A DNA stretch of 64,000 bases from an uncultured Pelagibacteraceae bacterium (lineage in GTDB: Bacteria; Pseudomonadota; Alphaproteobacteria; Pelagibacterales; Pelagibacteraceae): positions 1 to 64,000 of the forward strand of contig CABXYE010000002.1 in assembly GCA_902516425.1 (NCBI GenBank), read 5' to 3'. Position numbers and translations under genes: made by a program. A model generated the notes under the pieces. That model saw only the letters and a list, made by a program, of their open reading frames with translations, had not been told where the DNA came from and searched no databases. This document shows positions 18,146 through 26,831 of the stretch, one piece after another (position 1 is the stretch's first letter; every line of letters starts with the position of its first letter).

Positions 18146-18790
18146 ATGGATGAAGATATATCAATAATCAATGCTAACACAAGAAATGAAAAGATAAAAA
18201 ATTTTTTTATAAAGAATAAAAAAAAATTAATTTTAGCGATAATTACTATCACTGTATTTTTAGTTGGTTATTTTTCTTTAGGTGAGTACAAAAATAAACA
18301 AAAAATTAATATATCGGATGACTTCAATTCAATAATTATTGATTACTCGGAAAATAATAAGGAAAAAACAGTTCAGGATTTAATTAAATTAATCAATAAA
18401 AAAGACTCATCTTATTCGCCATTATCTCTATATTTTATAATAGATAATAAATTGATTGATGAAAAAAATAAAATAAATGAGTTGTTCGATGTTATTATAG
18501 ATGAAATCTCACTAGATGACGAAATTAGGAATTTAAATATTTATAAAAAAGCTCTTTACAATGCAGATGATAGCACTGAAGCTGATCTCTTGAATATTCT
18601 AAACCCTATAATTAGGTCAGAGAGTATTTGGAAATCTCATGCATTATATTTAATGGCTGAATATTTTTATTCAAAAAATGAGATGCAAAAATCAAGAGAA
18701 TTTTTTACTCAAATAATAAACTTAAATGAAGCTAATCAAGAAATTAAATTAGAGTCTCGAAAAAGACTTAATAGAGATTTAAGTGAATAA
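18146..18790 (+). CDS. YfgM-like membrane-anchored TPR protein
   Basis: A 214-aa protein with one transmembrane anchor at about 28-46 (LILAIITITVFLVGYFSL) after a basic cytoplasmic stretch, then a helical TPR-like periplasmic domain (ALYLMAEYFYSKNEM near residue 175). Architecture and position directly before bamB match YfgM, an ancillary factor of the SecYEG translocon and periplasmic chaperones. The end overlaps the bamB GTG start by 8 nt. Sequence identity to characterised YfgM is low, so the call rests largely on context. Confidence 0.72.
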   Translation: MDEDISIINANTRNEKIKNFFIKNKKKLILAIITITVFLVGYFSLGEYKNKQKINISDDFNSIIIDYSENNKEKTVQDLIKLINKKDSSYSPLSLYFIIDNKLIDEKNKINELFDVIIDEISLDDEIRNLNIYKKALYNADDSTEADLLNILNPIIRSESIWKSHALYLMAEYFYSKNEMQKSREFFTQIINLNEANQEIKLESRKRLNRDLSE

Positions 18791-20084
18791 AATTCTAAAT
18801 TTATTTTTAGTTGCTATTTTATTCTCTAGTTGTTCTTTTAATAAAAACTCTAAGTTTTGGACTTCAGAGGCAATAACTAAAGTTGAAGAAAAAAAATTTG
18901 AAAAAATTTTTAGTGATGAAAAAACTTTAAGTAAAGAATTAAATACCAATATAAGTTTAAATTTTAGCTCAAATCTTAAAAAAGCAAAGTTATCAAAAGA
19001 ACTGACAAATAATGATGGAAGGGTTAATTTTGATGGATCACTAAAAAAATCCTCGAAATACAAGTTTTCAAAGATTAAAAATTTTTATCAGTTTGAACCT
19101 GTTATATCTTTTAATAAAGAAAATATAATTTTTTTTGACGATAAGGGTACAATTCTACAATTTAATAAAAATTCAAAATTAATTTGGAAAAAAAATTATT
19201 ATTCAAAATCAGAAAAAAAACTAGATCCAATTTTACAATTTGCCAGTAATGATAAATTTTTAGTAGTTGCAGATAATTTGACTAAATATTACATTTTAAA
19301 TTTAGATACCGGAGATTTAGTTTGGTCTAAAAATAACCCTGCACCATTTAATTCACAGATAAAGATATACAAAGATCGATTTTTTATAATTGATTTTACA
19401 AATACCTTAAGGTGCTTCTCTATAAAAGATGGAGAAGAATTGTGGAATTTCCAAACAGAGTCATCACTTATCAGATCACAAAAAAAGTTATCAATGGTGA
19501 TTGTTGGAAATGTTGTTTACTTTAATAATTCTTTAGGAGATATAAGTGCAGTCAATTTGAATGATGGTGAATTACTTTGGCAACTACCCACACAAAGTAA
19601 CGTTATTTATGAGTCAGCTTTTTCTCTTGAAACCTCAGATATAATAGCAGATGAAAATAATTTGTTTTTTTCAAATAATAAAAATCAATTTTTTTCGATC
19701 GATATAAAGTCTGGAAATTTTAATTGGGAAAATACTGTAAATTCAAATTTGAGACCCACTCTAATCGAAAATTTTTTGATATCGGTTTCATTAGAGGGTT
19801 ATTTAATTGTAATTGATAAAATAACAGGCAATATAATTAAAGTTACTGACGTATTTGAAAATTTTAATCCAAAAAAACGTAAAGAGATCTTTCCTACTGG
19901 ATTTATTGTTGGATTAAAAAATATATATTTGTCAACAAATATAGGAAGATTATTAGTGATTGATATAAAATCTGGTAAAACAATTTCAACTCTTAAAATT
20001 GACAATGACAAAATTTCACGCCCTCATATTTTAAATAAAAATTTATATTTAGTTAAGGACAATGCTATAATTAAATTAAATTAA
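18783..20084 (+). CDS. bamB: Outer-membrane assembly lipoprotein BamB
   Basis: A 433-aa PQQ-like beta-propeller lipoprotein. The signal peptide ends in the lipobox LFSSC, with C17 the predicted acylated residue. Repeated blades show the G-x-LLW or G-x-ELW motif (TGDLVWSK, DGEELWNF, DGELLWQL, SGNFNWEN). BamB helps BamA insert beta-barrel proteins into the outer membrane. The start is GTG at 18783, inside the end of the YfgM-like gene, giving translational coupling. The der/engA gene often found after bamB is not present. Confidence 0.88.
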   Translation: MNKILNLFLVAILFSSCSFNKNSKFWTSEAITKVEEKKFEKIFSDEKTLSKELNTNISLNFSSNLKKAKLSKELTNNDGRVNFDGSLKKSSKYKFSKIKNFYQFEPVISFNKENIIFFDDKGTILQFNKNSKLIWKKNYYSKSEKKLDPILQFASNDKFLVVADNLTKYYILNLDTGDLVWSKNNPAPFNSQIKIYKDRFFIIDFTNTLRCFSIKDGEELWNFQTESSLIRSQKKLSMVIVGNVVYFNNSLGDISAVNLNDGELLWQLPTQSNVIYESAFSLETSDIIADENNLFFSNNKNQFFSIDIKSGNFNWENTVNSNLRPTLIENFLISVSLEGYLIVIDKITGNIIKVTDVFENFNPKKRKEIFPTGFIVGLKNIYLSTNIGRLLVIDIKSGKTISTLKIDNDKISRPHILNKNLYLVKDNAIIKLN

Positions 20085-20515
20085 TGTTTTTAAAATTACT
20101 AGATAAGTTAGGAAGAAAAAAAGTTGTTTTAGATAGAGGACCATCACATCCAAGATTCGATTTAGCTAAACCTTGGATGAATAGATATTATTTAATTTTC
20201 AGGCATAGACCAAAATGGTTCCCATTTAATATTTTAATTCACGAAATGTTGACCGATGATCATGGTGAAGGAGTCCATAACCACCCTTTTCCTTATATGA
20301 CAATAGTGATTAGAGGCGGTTATTGGGAAACCTTAAGCTCAGGAAAATATTGGCGACCACCAGGCTATATTGGTTTCAGGTCAGCAAATAATTTACATAG
20401 AGTTGATCTCAAACCTGGAACAAGACCATTAACAATTTTTATTGCTGGCCCTTTTGGGCTAAGGAAAGGCCCAAGGTCTGAATATGGTATTGATTTTAAA
20501 ATTAAAAAGGATTGA
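20084..20515 (+). CDS. Cupin-like conserved hypothetical protein
   Basis: A 143-aa protein of unknown function. The segment HEMLTDDHGEGVHNHPFPYMTIVIRGGYWE resembles a cupin metal-binding strand pair (H-x-H...E), and HRVDL could supply a further His, so a small metal-binding beta-barrel is likely. It is rich in W, R, P and H, unlike the lysine-rich neighbours. The ATG overlaps the bamB stop by 1 nt (TAATG) and its stop overlaps the next gene. No enzymatic activity can be assigned. Confidence 0.6.
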   Translation: MFLKLLDKLGRKKVVLDRGPSHPRFDLAKPWMNRYYLIFRHRPKWFPFNILIHEMLTDDHGEGVHNHPFPYMTIVIRGGYWETLSSGKYWRPPGYIGFRSANNLHRVDLKPGTRPLTIFIAGPFGLRKGPRSEYGIDFKIKKD

Positions 20516-21573
20516 TGCAAAAAAATCTTGAAGAAAAATTTAGATTATTTTGTAATTCAAAAAACTTAAATCTTAATCAAAATCAAATTCTCACAATTAA
20601 GAAGCTTCAAGATTTCTATGAAAGTAATTTTGCATTATCTATATTTAATATTTTTAAAAAAAAGGAGATAAAGAGAGGTTTTTATCTTCGAGGAGGTGTT
20701 GGTGTTGGGAAAACAATGATCTTAGATTTTTTTTATAATCTTATTTCTCAAAAAAAATTAAGACTTCATTTTAATGAATTTATGTTAAGTTTTCATGATT
20801 TTGTTCATGAAAATAAAAATAAAGAAGATGAAAATATAATTGAGTTATTTGTGAAAAATCTCAAAGCCAAGGTTTCTCTTATTTATTTTGATGAGTTTCA
20901 AGTGACCAATATAGTAGATGCTATGATATTAGGTAAATTATTTAATAAGATATTTAATGAAAATATAAACGTTCTTATTACTTCTAATATAAAAATATCT
21001 GAATTATATAAAGATGGTCTTCAACGTGATCAATTCAAGCCATTTATTGAAATTATGAAAAAAAGGACAATAGAACATGAACTTATAATTGAGGATGACT
21101 ATAGAAAATCAAAAGATAATCAAAGTGATAGATACTTTTTTCCTTTAAATGAAGAAACTAATTTTAAAATGAACAAATATTTTAGGATAATTTCAAAAGG
21201 TAAAAAAAAGACTAATAAGATACTTAATATTAAAGGAAGAGATTTCCAGATTAAAGAATTCTATGAAGGTATAGTAAGATTTACTTTTAATGAATTATGT
21301 GATCAAAACTTAGGTGCTGAAGACTATTTAGAAATAATCAAAGTTTCAGAATTTATATTTATTGACAAAATACCACAGTTTGATGATGTTAATTCTAATC
21401 AACAACACCGGTTTATAACTTTAATTGACATAGTTTATGATAAGAAAATACCGATTGCTGTTTCGGCTGAAAAGAAATTAGATCAATTCAATTCTTCAAA
21501 ATCATTAAAAGAACCATTCAAACGTACAATTAGTCGTCTTTATGAATTAACATCTTCTAACTTTAATTTATGA
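20515..21573 (+). CDS. zapE: AFG1/ZapE family ATPase
   Basis: A 352-aa P-loop ATPase. I start it at the ATG at 20515, which overlaps the previous stop as TGATG; the ORF track adds one codon (TTG). Walker A is GGVGVGKT at about residues 60-67, and a Walker B-like LIYFDEFQV follows around 122-131. The C-terminal half has the family's RDFQIKEFYEG-type and RFITLIDIVYDKKIPI segments. ZapE influences Z-ring stability at division, and the mitochondrial homologue AFG1 acts in protein quality control. It overlaps yjbQ by 4 nt. Confidence 0.88.
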   Translation: MQKNLEEKFRLFCNSKNLNLNQNQILTIKKLQDFYESNFALSIFNIFKKKEIKRGFYLRGGVGVGKTMILDFFYNLISQKKLRLHFNEFMLSFHDFVHENKNKEDENIIELFVKNLKAKVSLIYFDEFQVTNIVDAMILGKLFNKIFNENINVLITSNIKISELYKDGLQRDQFKPFIEIMKKRTIEHELIIEDDYRKSKDNQSDRYFFPLNEETNFKMNKYFRIISKGKKKTNKILNIKGRDFQIKEFYEGIVRFTFNELCDQNLGAEDYLEIIKVSEFIFIDKIPQFDDVNSNQQHRFITLIDIVYDKKIPIAVSAEKKLDQFNSSKSLKEPFKRTISRLYELTSSNFNL

Positions 21574-21992
21574 TACAAAAATTCAACAACTTTAAAATCA
21601 ACACTGATGGACAAAAGTTATATGAGTTTACTGATCAAACAATCAATTGGATAAAAACAAATAAGTTTAAAAATGGTATTCTTAATTTAAGTATTCAGCA
21701 CACTAGTGCTTCTTTAATCATTCAAGAAAATGCGGATCCAGATGTTCAAACCGACTTAATAAATTATTTTAACAAACTGGCGCCGATGGATAATAAGTTA
21801 TATGTACATACAACTGAAGGAAAAGACGATATGCCTGCACACATAAAATCCAGTTTAACAAATAATCAAATTTCACTTAGTGTTGAAAATGGAGTGTTAC
21901 TACTTGGAACCTGGCAAGGTATATATTTGTTTGAGCATAGATTAAACCCACAGAATAGAACAATAATTCATCATTTTTTAGGAGAAGTTTAA
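21570..21992 (+). CDS. yjbQ: YjbQ/UPF0047 family protein
   Basis: A 140-aa single-domain protein of the UPF0047 family. Motifs include LSIQHTSASLIIQENADPDV, TEGKDDMPAHIKSSL and LLLGTWQGIYLFEHR, which carry the conserved His residues of the family. Weak thiamine-phosphate synthase activity has been reported for family members, but the physiological role is unclear. The start overlaps zapE (ATGA), and the end overlaps the convergent photolyase gene by 4 nt. Confidence 0.92.
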   Translation: MIQKFNNFKINTDGQKLYEFTDQTINWIKTNKFKNGILNLSIQHTSASLIIQENADPDVQTDLINYFNKLAPMDNKLYVHTTEGKDDMPAHIKSSLTNNQISLSVENGVLLLGTWQGIYLFEHRLNPQNRTIIHHFLGEV

Positions 21993-23410
21993 TTTTTTTT
22001 TAAACTCTGAAAAGCTTTTAATGCTGATGCTCTAGCCTCTTCATGTATTACTATTGGATTTGGATAATCTTTTCCTATGACTGTATTTATTGCTTGTTGA
22101 TACTTCACTTCCATTTCCCAGGGTTTATGAATAAATTTTTGTGGAACTTTGTTTAATTCTGGTACCCATTTTTTTACGTATTTTCCCTCTTTATCAAATT
22201 TTTCTCCTTGAAGAATAGGATTAAAAATTCTGAAATAAGGAGCTGCATCCGCTCCGCAACCTGCAACCCATTGCCACTGAGCTACATTATTAGCTTTATT
22301 AAAATCGAGTAAACAATTTCTAAAATGTCTTTCACCCTCGGTCCAATTAATTCTGAGATGTTTAACTAAAAAGGAACCAACTACCATCCTTATTCTGTTA
22401 TGCATCCAACCTGTTTCATATAATTCCCTCATTCCAGCATCAACAATTGGATAACCAGTCATTCCCGATTTCCAAGCCTGTAAAAACTTTTCATTTTTTA
22501 CCCAAGGGAATTTATCAAATTCTTTTCTGTAATTACCTTTTAGGAATTCAGGAAAATAATTAATCAAGCTGTGGGAGAACTCGCGCCAACCTAATTCATT
22601 AATATACTTTCTATAACCAATACCTTTAGATTTAGTATCATTACATTTTTTCCAAATAGTGCTTACATGTATTTGTCCATGTTTTATGTAAGGAGATAAT
22701 CGAGAAGTACCCTCAATAGAAGGGTAGTCTCTAGCAACCCCGTATTCTTTAATTTTATTATCGATTAGGTTGTTTAGGATTTTTTTTGAGTCATTTTCTG
22801 AAACTTTCCAATAATCCTCAAATTTTTTATACCAGTTTACTTTTGGTAAAATATTTTGGGGCTCAATGCACTTCTTAAAAAAGGAAATCATTTTATTTTT
22901 TTTCTTAACAATATAATTTTTACTTGGCGGTAGACCTAAATATTTTTGTTCCGCATTTCTCCAGAAAGGAGTAAATACTTTAAAAGGTGTCCCGTCGTTC
23001 TTAGTTACTTCTTGAAATTCATTTAAAATATTCCCTTTAAAATATTTAAATTGAATTTCATTTTTAAGGAAAGTGTCTCTAATTTTTTTTCCTTTTGCAA
23101 TTACGTCAGGCTCGTAAATTTTATTCCAATATATTGAAAAATTGTCTCTTTTTTTAATTTTTGAAAATACGTCAAGTTCATCTCCTGCTAGTATCTCAAG
23201 ATTTATTTTGTATTTAGATAATTCAGATTTAAATGTTTCAAGAGATTTTGAAAGCCACCATTTTTGTGCCTCTCTTTTGTTATCAAAATCATTTTTGTTA
23301 TAAATGTAGAGGGCGAGTACATTCTCATGATTTTGAGTTGCATAAGATAGAGCAGGGTTATTTTCAATTCTAAAGTCCTCTCTTATCCACGTAATTGCGT
23401 TTTTTGTCAT
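21989..23410 (-). CDS. phrB: Deoxyribodipyrimidine photolyase
   Basis: A 473-aa cryptochrome/photolyase family flavoprotein that uses blue light to split UV-induced pyrimidine dimers. The N-terminal antenna domain begins ITWIREDFRIENNPAL. The C-terminal FAD domain shows ELGWREFSH, GYPIVDAGMREL, TGWMHNRIRM, WQWVAGCGADAAPYFR and IFNP, typical of class I CPD photolyases. It is 6 nt downstream of the PLP-enzyme gene on the same strand. Confidence 0.95.
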   Translation of the reverse strand: MTKNAITWIREDFRIENNPALSYATQNHENVLALYIYNKNDFDNKREAQKWWLSKSLETFKSELSKYKINLEILAGDELDVFSKIKKRDNFSIYWNKIYEPDVIAKGKKIRDTFLKNEIQFKYFKGNILNEFQEVTKNDGTPFKVFTPFWRNAEQKYLGLPPSKNYIVKKKNKMISFFKKCIEPQNILPKVNWYKKFEDYWKVSENDSKKILNNLIDNKIKEYGVARDYPSIEGTSRLSPYIKHGQIHVSTIWKKCNDTKSKGIGYRKYINELGWREFSHSLINYFPEFLKGNYRKEFDKFPWVKNEKFLQAWKSGMTGYPIVDAGMRELYETGWMHNRIRMVVGSFLVKHLRINWTEGERHFRNCLLDFNKANNVAQWQWVAGCGADAAPYFRIFNPILQGEKFDKEGKYVKKWVPELNKVPQKFIHKPWEMEVKYQQAINTVIGKDYPNPIVIHEEARASALKAFQSLKKN

Positions 23411-23416
23411 ATAAAT

Positions 23417-24538
23417 TTATTTTCTTCCCTTAGATAGCAGTTGTTTGTAAAGTTTGACATCTGCATTTCCTTCGCATCCTATTACCAATACATTTGAATT
23501 TTGATTAAGATTGATCAATTTCCTAGTTTTTTTGTCGTTGCATATTCCAATTAAAGCGATAATTCCAGGTGTGGCACACTCACCACCAATTATCGAAGCT
23601 TTGCTAAATTTTTTATCTCTTAATTTAGCTACTGTTCTTGCTACATTATTATCAGGAACCGAAACACAACAATTAGTTGCTTTTTTTAATATCTGCCATG
23701 GTACAAGGGACATCTCATTGCATGACATTCCGCCCATAACACTTTCTTTTTTAATTTTTATCTTTTTTAATTTTTTACTTTTTAAACTTTGGAGCACACA
23801 ATCCGCTCTATCTGGCTCTACCACTATAATTTTAGGAATTCTCTTAAAGTATTTTGCTACTCCAGCCACTAAACCAGCAGCTAATCCTCCTACACCTGCT
23901 TGAAGAAATATATGAGTGATATATTGATTTGTTTGATTAGAGATTTCCTTAATTAAAATAGAATAACCTGCCATAGTAAGTTGGGGGACATATTTATAAT
24001 TTTTTGTTGAAACATCTTGTATGATACTCCAATTATTTTTTTTTGATAATATCTGACATTTTCTTAAAGAGTCTTCATAATTTCCTTTAACTCTTATCAC
24101 CTCAGCACCAAATTTTTCTATCTCAATTACCCTTGTTTTACTTACATGTTGACTGACAAAAATTTTACATTTCAATTTTAATTTTTTTGCCCCCCAGGCC
24201 ACAGATCTTCCATGATTTCCAGCTGTTGCTGATGAGACAGTAATTTTATTTTTTTTTTTTGAGATTTTTTCCACGGCATATGCACCCCCTAAAGCCTTGA
24301 AAGATTTTAAATTAAATCTTTTTGACTCGTCCTTGTAAAATATATTATTAAGCTTTAAATTTTGATTTAATTTATTTAAATTTAACAGTGGGGTAGGACG
24401 ATAGCCTTTCCATTTTGATATACTTTTATAAGCATCAATTAAAAATTTTGATGGTAAATATTTTAAAACATAGTTTCTATTAAAATTATAATTTTTATTT
24501 AACAAAAATTTAGAGTATTTAAATTTACTATTTTGCAT
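23417..24538 (-). CDS. Diaminopropionate ammonia-lyase-like PLP enzyme
   Basis: A 373-aa fold-type II PLP enzyme. The signature KDESKRFNLKSFKALGGAYA places the Schiff-base lysine at K81, and SSATAGNHGRSVAWGAKKL is the phosphate/PLP loop. GYRPTPL, VEPDRADC and the terminal VIGCEGNADVKLYK closely resemble diaminopropionate ammonia-lyase (DpaL/YgeX) rather than threonine deaminase. DpaL turns 2,3-diaminopropionate into pyruvate and ammonia. An EutB-like role in hydroxyectoine breakdown is a weaker alternative suggested by the distant doeA-like gene. The gene contains a run of about 12 T on the plus strand. Confidence 0.78.
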   Translation of the reverse strand: MQNSKFKYSKFLLNKNYNFNRNYVLKYLPSKFLIDAYKSISKWKGYRPTPLLNLNKLNQNLKLNNIFYKDESKRFNLKSFKALGGAYAVEKISKKKNKITVSSATAGNHGRSVAWGAKKLKLKCKIFVSQHVSKTRVIEIEKFGAEVIRVKGNYEDSLRKCQILSKKNNWSIIQDVSTKNYKYVPQLTMAGYSILIKEISNQTNQYITHIFLQAGVGGLAAGLVAGVAKYFKRIPKIIVVEPDRADCVLQSLKSKKLKKIKIKKESVMGGMSCNEMSLVPWQILKKATNCCVSVPDNNVARTVAKLRDKKFSKASIIGGECATPGIIALIGICNDKKTRKLINLNQNSNVLVIGCEGNADVKLYKQLLSKGRK

Positions 24539-24714
24539 TTTAAATTTTTAAGCTAAAGTTAAATTATCATTAACGATAATTTTTTTTATATTCAAACTAT
24601 AAATAAACCTATATTAATATAAATTATAAGTAATTTTATATTTAGAAATTATATGTTAAGCTTCATTCGAGTATTAGTTGAAATTTTTATAACCTTAAAA
24701 TTTATTAAAATTAT
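24539..24714. promoter_or_regulatory. Divergent promoter region, dpaL-like / gpsA
   Basis: A 176-bp, extremely A+T-rich gap between two divergent gene starts, so it should hold promoters for both. I see no conserved hairpin, clear operator or small gene. Confidence 0.35.
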
Positions 24715-25665
24715 ATGGGTAAAATATTAATTATTGGTGGTGGAGCTATGGGCTCTGCGTTCTCAATTCCCTGTTTAGAAAACAATAATCTTGTTACTAT
24801 CACAGAGCCGTATAATAAAATTTTTATTAAAAATCTAAACTCAAAGAAAAAGTTCCATCCCTCTTTAAAAATTAATCTGTCAAAAAAATTAAAATTCATG
24901 AATTATTCAAAAGAAATATTCAAGAAAAGATTTGACTTAATAGTAATTGCCCTAAGTCTTGCAGGTATAGATTTTATTGGAAAAGAATTAAAAGATTTAA
25001 ACATTAAAACCCCTTTGTTGGTTCTTACTAAAGGATTAAAGTTTGATAAAAAAAAAAAAAAAATTTTAACAATTTCAACTTTATTAAAAAACAATTATCG
25101 CGCAGCAAATGTATCAGTATTAAAAGGACCTTGTTTAGCTAAAGAATTAGCAAATAAAAATAAGACAAGTGTAGTTGTTGCTAATAAAAATATAAAAATA
25201 GCCAAATGGATTGGAAAACTTATATCCACTAAGTATTATTTAATTGAATTTTCAAAAGATATTATTGGTATTGAAATCTGTTCAGCAATTAAGAATATAT
25301 ACGCTATGATCATTGGTTCAGGTCAAAATTTAAACGCTAAATCAGATTTATTTCAAAAAAGCGTCAATGAGATGAAATATTTGATCAAATATTTTAAAGG
25401 AGACGTGTCAACAATATTAGGACTTGCAGGTATTGGTGATTTGTACGTAAGTGCTATTGGTGGAAGAAACAGTAAAATGGGAGACTTTCTTGGTAAAGGT
25501 TTTACATTTGCAGCAGCAAAAAAAAGGTTTATGCCTAAAGATACTGTAGAGGGCGAGCAACTGGCTAGAGAAATCGCTCCATATATCTTAAGAAAAATTG
25601 ATAAAAAAAGAATTCCTTTGATGTATCACTTGTTAAAAACAATCATACATAACAAAAAAATTTAA
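24715..25665 (+). CDS. gpsA: Glycerol-3-phosphate dehydrogenase [NAD(P)+]
   Basis: A 316-aa enzyme making sn-glycerol 3-phosphate from DHAP for phospholipid synthesis. The N-terminal Rossmann motif is IIGGGAMGSAF (GxGxxG variant). LTKGLKF, VLKGPCLAKEL, the catalytic-region ICSAIKNIYAMIIG and LAGIGDLYVSAIGGRN are family motifs. Residues 112-116 are a KKKKK stretch coded within a run of 16 A (25048-25063), a likely slippage or sequencing-error site. The frame is intact on both sides. Confidence 0.92.
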   Translation: MGKILIIGGGAMGSAFSIPCLENNNLVTITEPYNKIFIKNLNSKKKFHPSLKINLSKKLKFMNYSKEIFKKRFDLIVIALSLAGIDFIGKELKDLNIKTPLLVLTKGLKFDKKKKKILTISTLLKNNYRAANVSVLKGPCLAKELANKNKTSVVVANKNIKIAKWIGKLISTKYYLIEFSKDIIGIEICSAIKNIYAMIIGSGQNLNAKSDLFQKSVNEMKYLIKYFKGDVSTILGLAGIGDLYVSAIGGRNSKMGDFLGKGFTFAAAKKRFMPKDTVEGEQLAREIAPYILRKIDKKRIPLMYHLLKTIIHNKKI

Positions 25666-25670
25666 TTTTT

Positions 25671-25754
25671 TTAAAAAACTAAGAAGTTATTTTCTACTAG
25701 AAATCCAATTATAATACCTATTAAAAGTGCGATGATTAATTTTTTTTTATCCAC
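25671..25754 (-). CDS. 27-aa small membrane peptide downstream of livM
   Basis: Too short for the ORF track. A GTG start at 25754, three bases after the livM stop (TAA TTA GTG), opens a 27-codon frame ending at 25671. The peptide is a short basic head (DKKK), one hydrophobic helix (LIIALLIGIIIGFLV) and a short polar tail, a pattern of single-span small membrane proteins. The tight coupling to livM supports translation. No function is known; chance in A+T-rich DNA remains possible. Confidence 0.45.
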   Translation of the reverse strand: MDKKKLIIALLIGIIIGFLVENNFLVF

Positions 25755-25757
25755 TAA

Positions 25758-26828
25758 TTAAGATTTTTTACTTAAAGAAGATTTCAAATCTTTGACATTC
25801 GAGGATTGGAACTTCAAACTCATTTTTTGTTTTATATTTTCCCATAACTTGGCCATCCCTAAAGGTTCGTAAATCATAAATATAATCATTAAACCACCAA
25901 ATATTACCTGTTCAATTGATGAAATAATTGTAGCATCAATAGCTCCGTGAAATACATTGTTTCCTACAGCATTCAAAAGAACTGGAAAAAGTAAGATAAA
26001 AGCTGCTCCAATAAAAGCACCATTTATTGTGCCAAGTCCACCTAAGATACACATAAATAATATTTTAAAAGATAATTTAATATCAAAAGCGACTGGCTCA
26101 AGAGATTTAAGATAACAAAATGCAAAAAGAGCACCAGCTACTCCACAATAAAACGCACTGATAGCAAATGCCTGGACTTTGGTTTTTAACAATGAAACTC
26201 CCATAGACTCTGCTGCGATATCCATATCTCTAACTGCCATCCAATTCCTGCCTGTGCTTCCTCTTGCCATGTTCATAGCCAATAAAGTTAAAACTGTTGT
26301 AACAGCTAAACAAACAAAATACATCGCTAATGGAGTTGTAAATGGTTTTCCTAAGATAACTATGTCTTGGGCAGTAATAATTCCTGATGAATCGTAGTTT
26401 TTAAACCAACCAAATTTATCTATCATCCATATGATAAAAAACTGTGAGGCTAGAGTTGCCACCATCAGATAAATTCCCCTTACTTTTAAACTCGGTAGAC
26501 CAAACAAAATTCCAAAAGCTGCTGCAATCAAACCTGACACTATTAGTGACCCTACGAAACCAAGGTCAGGCACTCGCAAAATAAGGTTAAACATTGCAAA
26601 AGCACCAGCAGCCATAAAGCCAGCTGCTCCTAAAGCTAATTGTCCCGTATAACCCATAACAACTTGTTGTCCAATTGTAGCTAAGGCTAAGCAAAGCCAA
26701 GGAATTAATATGGAGGTGTACCAATATTCTGTTGTAATAAATGTTGGTATTACTAATACACTTAGAACCATACAAACAGCTAAGTTAATTAGGTCTTTTT
26801 TTGTGTAAGTCATAAAAACTGGTTTCAT
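25758..26828 (-). CDS. livM: Branched-chain amino-acid-type ABC transporter permease LivM
   Basis: A 356-aa inner-membrane permease with about eight to ten helices. Family motifs are QVVMGYTGQLALGAAGF near the N-terminus, GIYLMVATLASQF, GRNWMAVRDMDIAAESMGV (the cytoplasmic ATPase-contact loop) and ILGGLGTINGAFIGA. With LivH it forms the channel of a HAAT-type importer. The start is at 26828, with an internal ATG five codons later. It is the last large gene of the Liv operon, followed by a 27-aa membrane peptide. Confidence 0.92.
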   Translation of the reverse strand: MKPVFMTYTKKDLINLAVCMVLSVLVIPTFITTEYWYTSILIPWLCLALATIGQQVVMGYTGQLALGAAGFMAAGAFAMFNLILRVPDLGFVGSLIVSGLIAAAFGILFGLPSLKVRGIYLMVATLASQFFIIWMIDKFGWFKNYDSSGIITAQDIVILGKPFTTPLAMYFVCLAVTTVLTLLAMNMARGSTGRNWMAVRDMDIAAESMGVSLLKTKVQAFAISAFYCGVAGALFAFCYLKSLEPVAFDIKLSFKILFMCILGGLGTINGAFIGAAFILLFPVLLNAVGNNVFHGAIDATIISSIEQVIFGGLMIIFMIYEPLGMAKLWENIKQKMSLKFQSSNVKDLKSSLSKKS

Positions 26829-26831
26829 AAA

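Noticed and set aside
23511-23903. 130-aa plus-strand ORF opposite the PLP-enzyme gene
   Set aside because: Antisense shadow of a clearly conserved enzyme with intact motifs on the minus strand.
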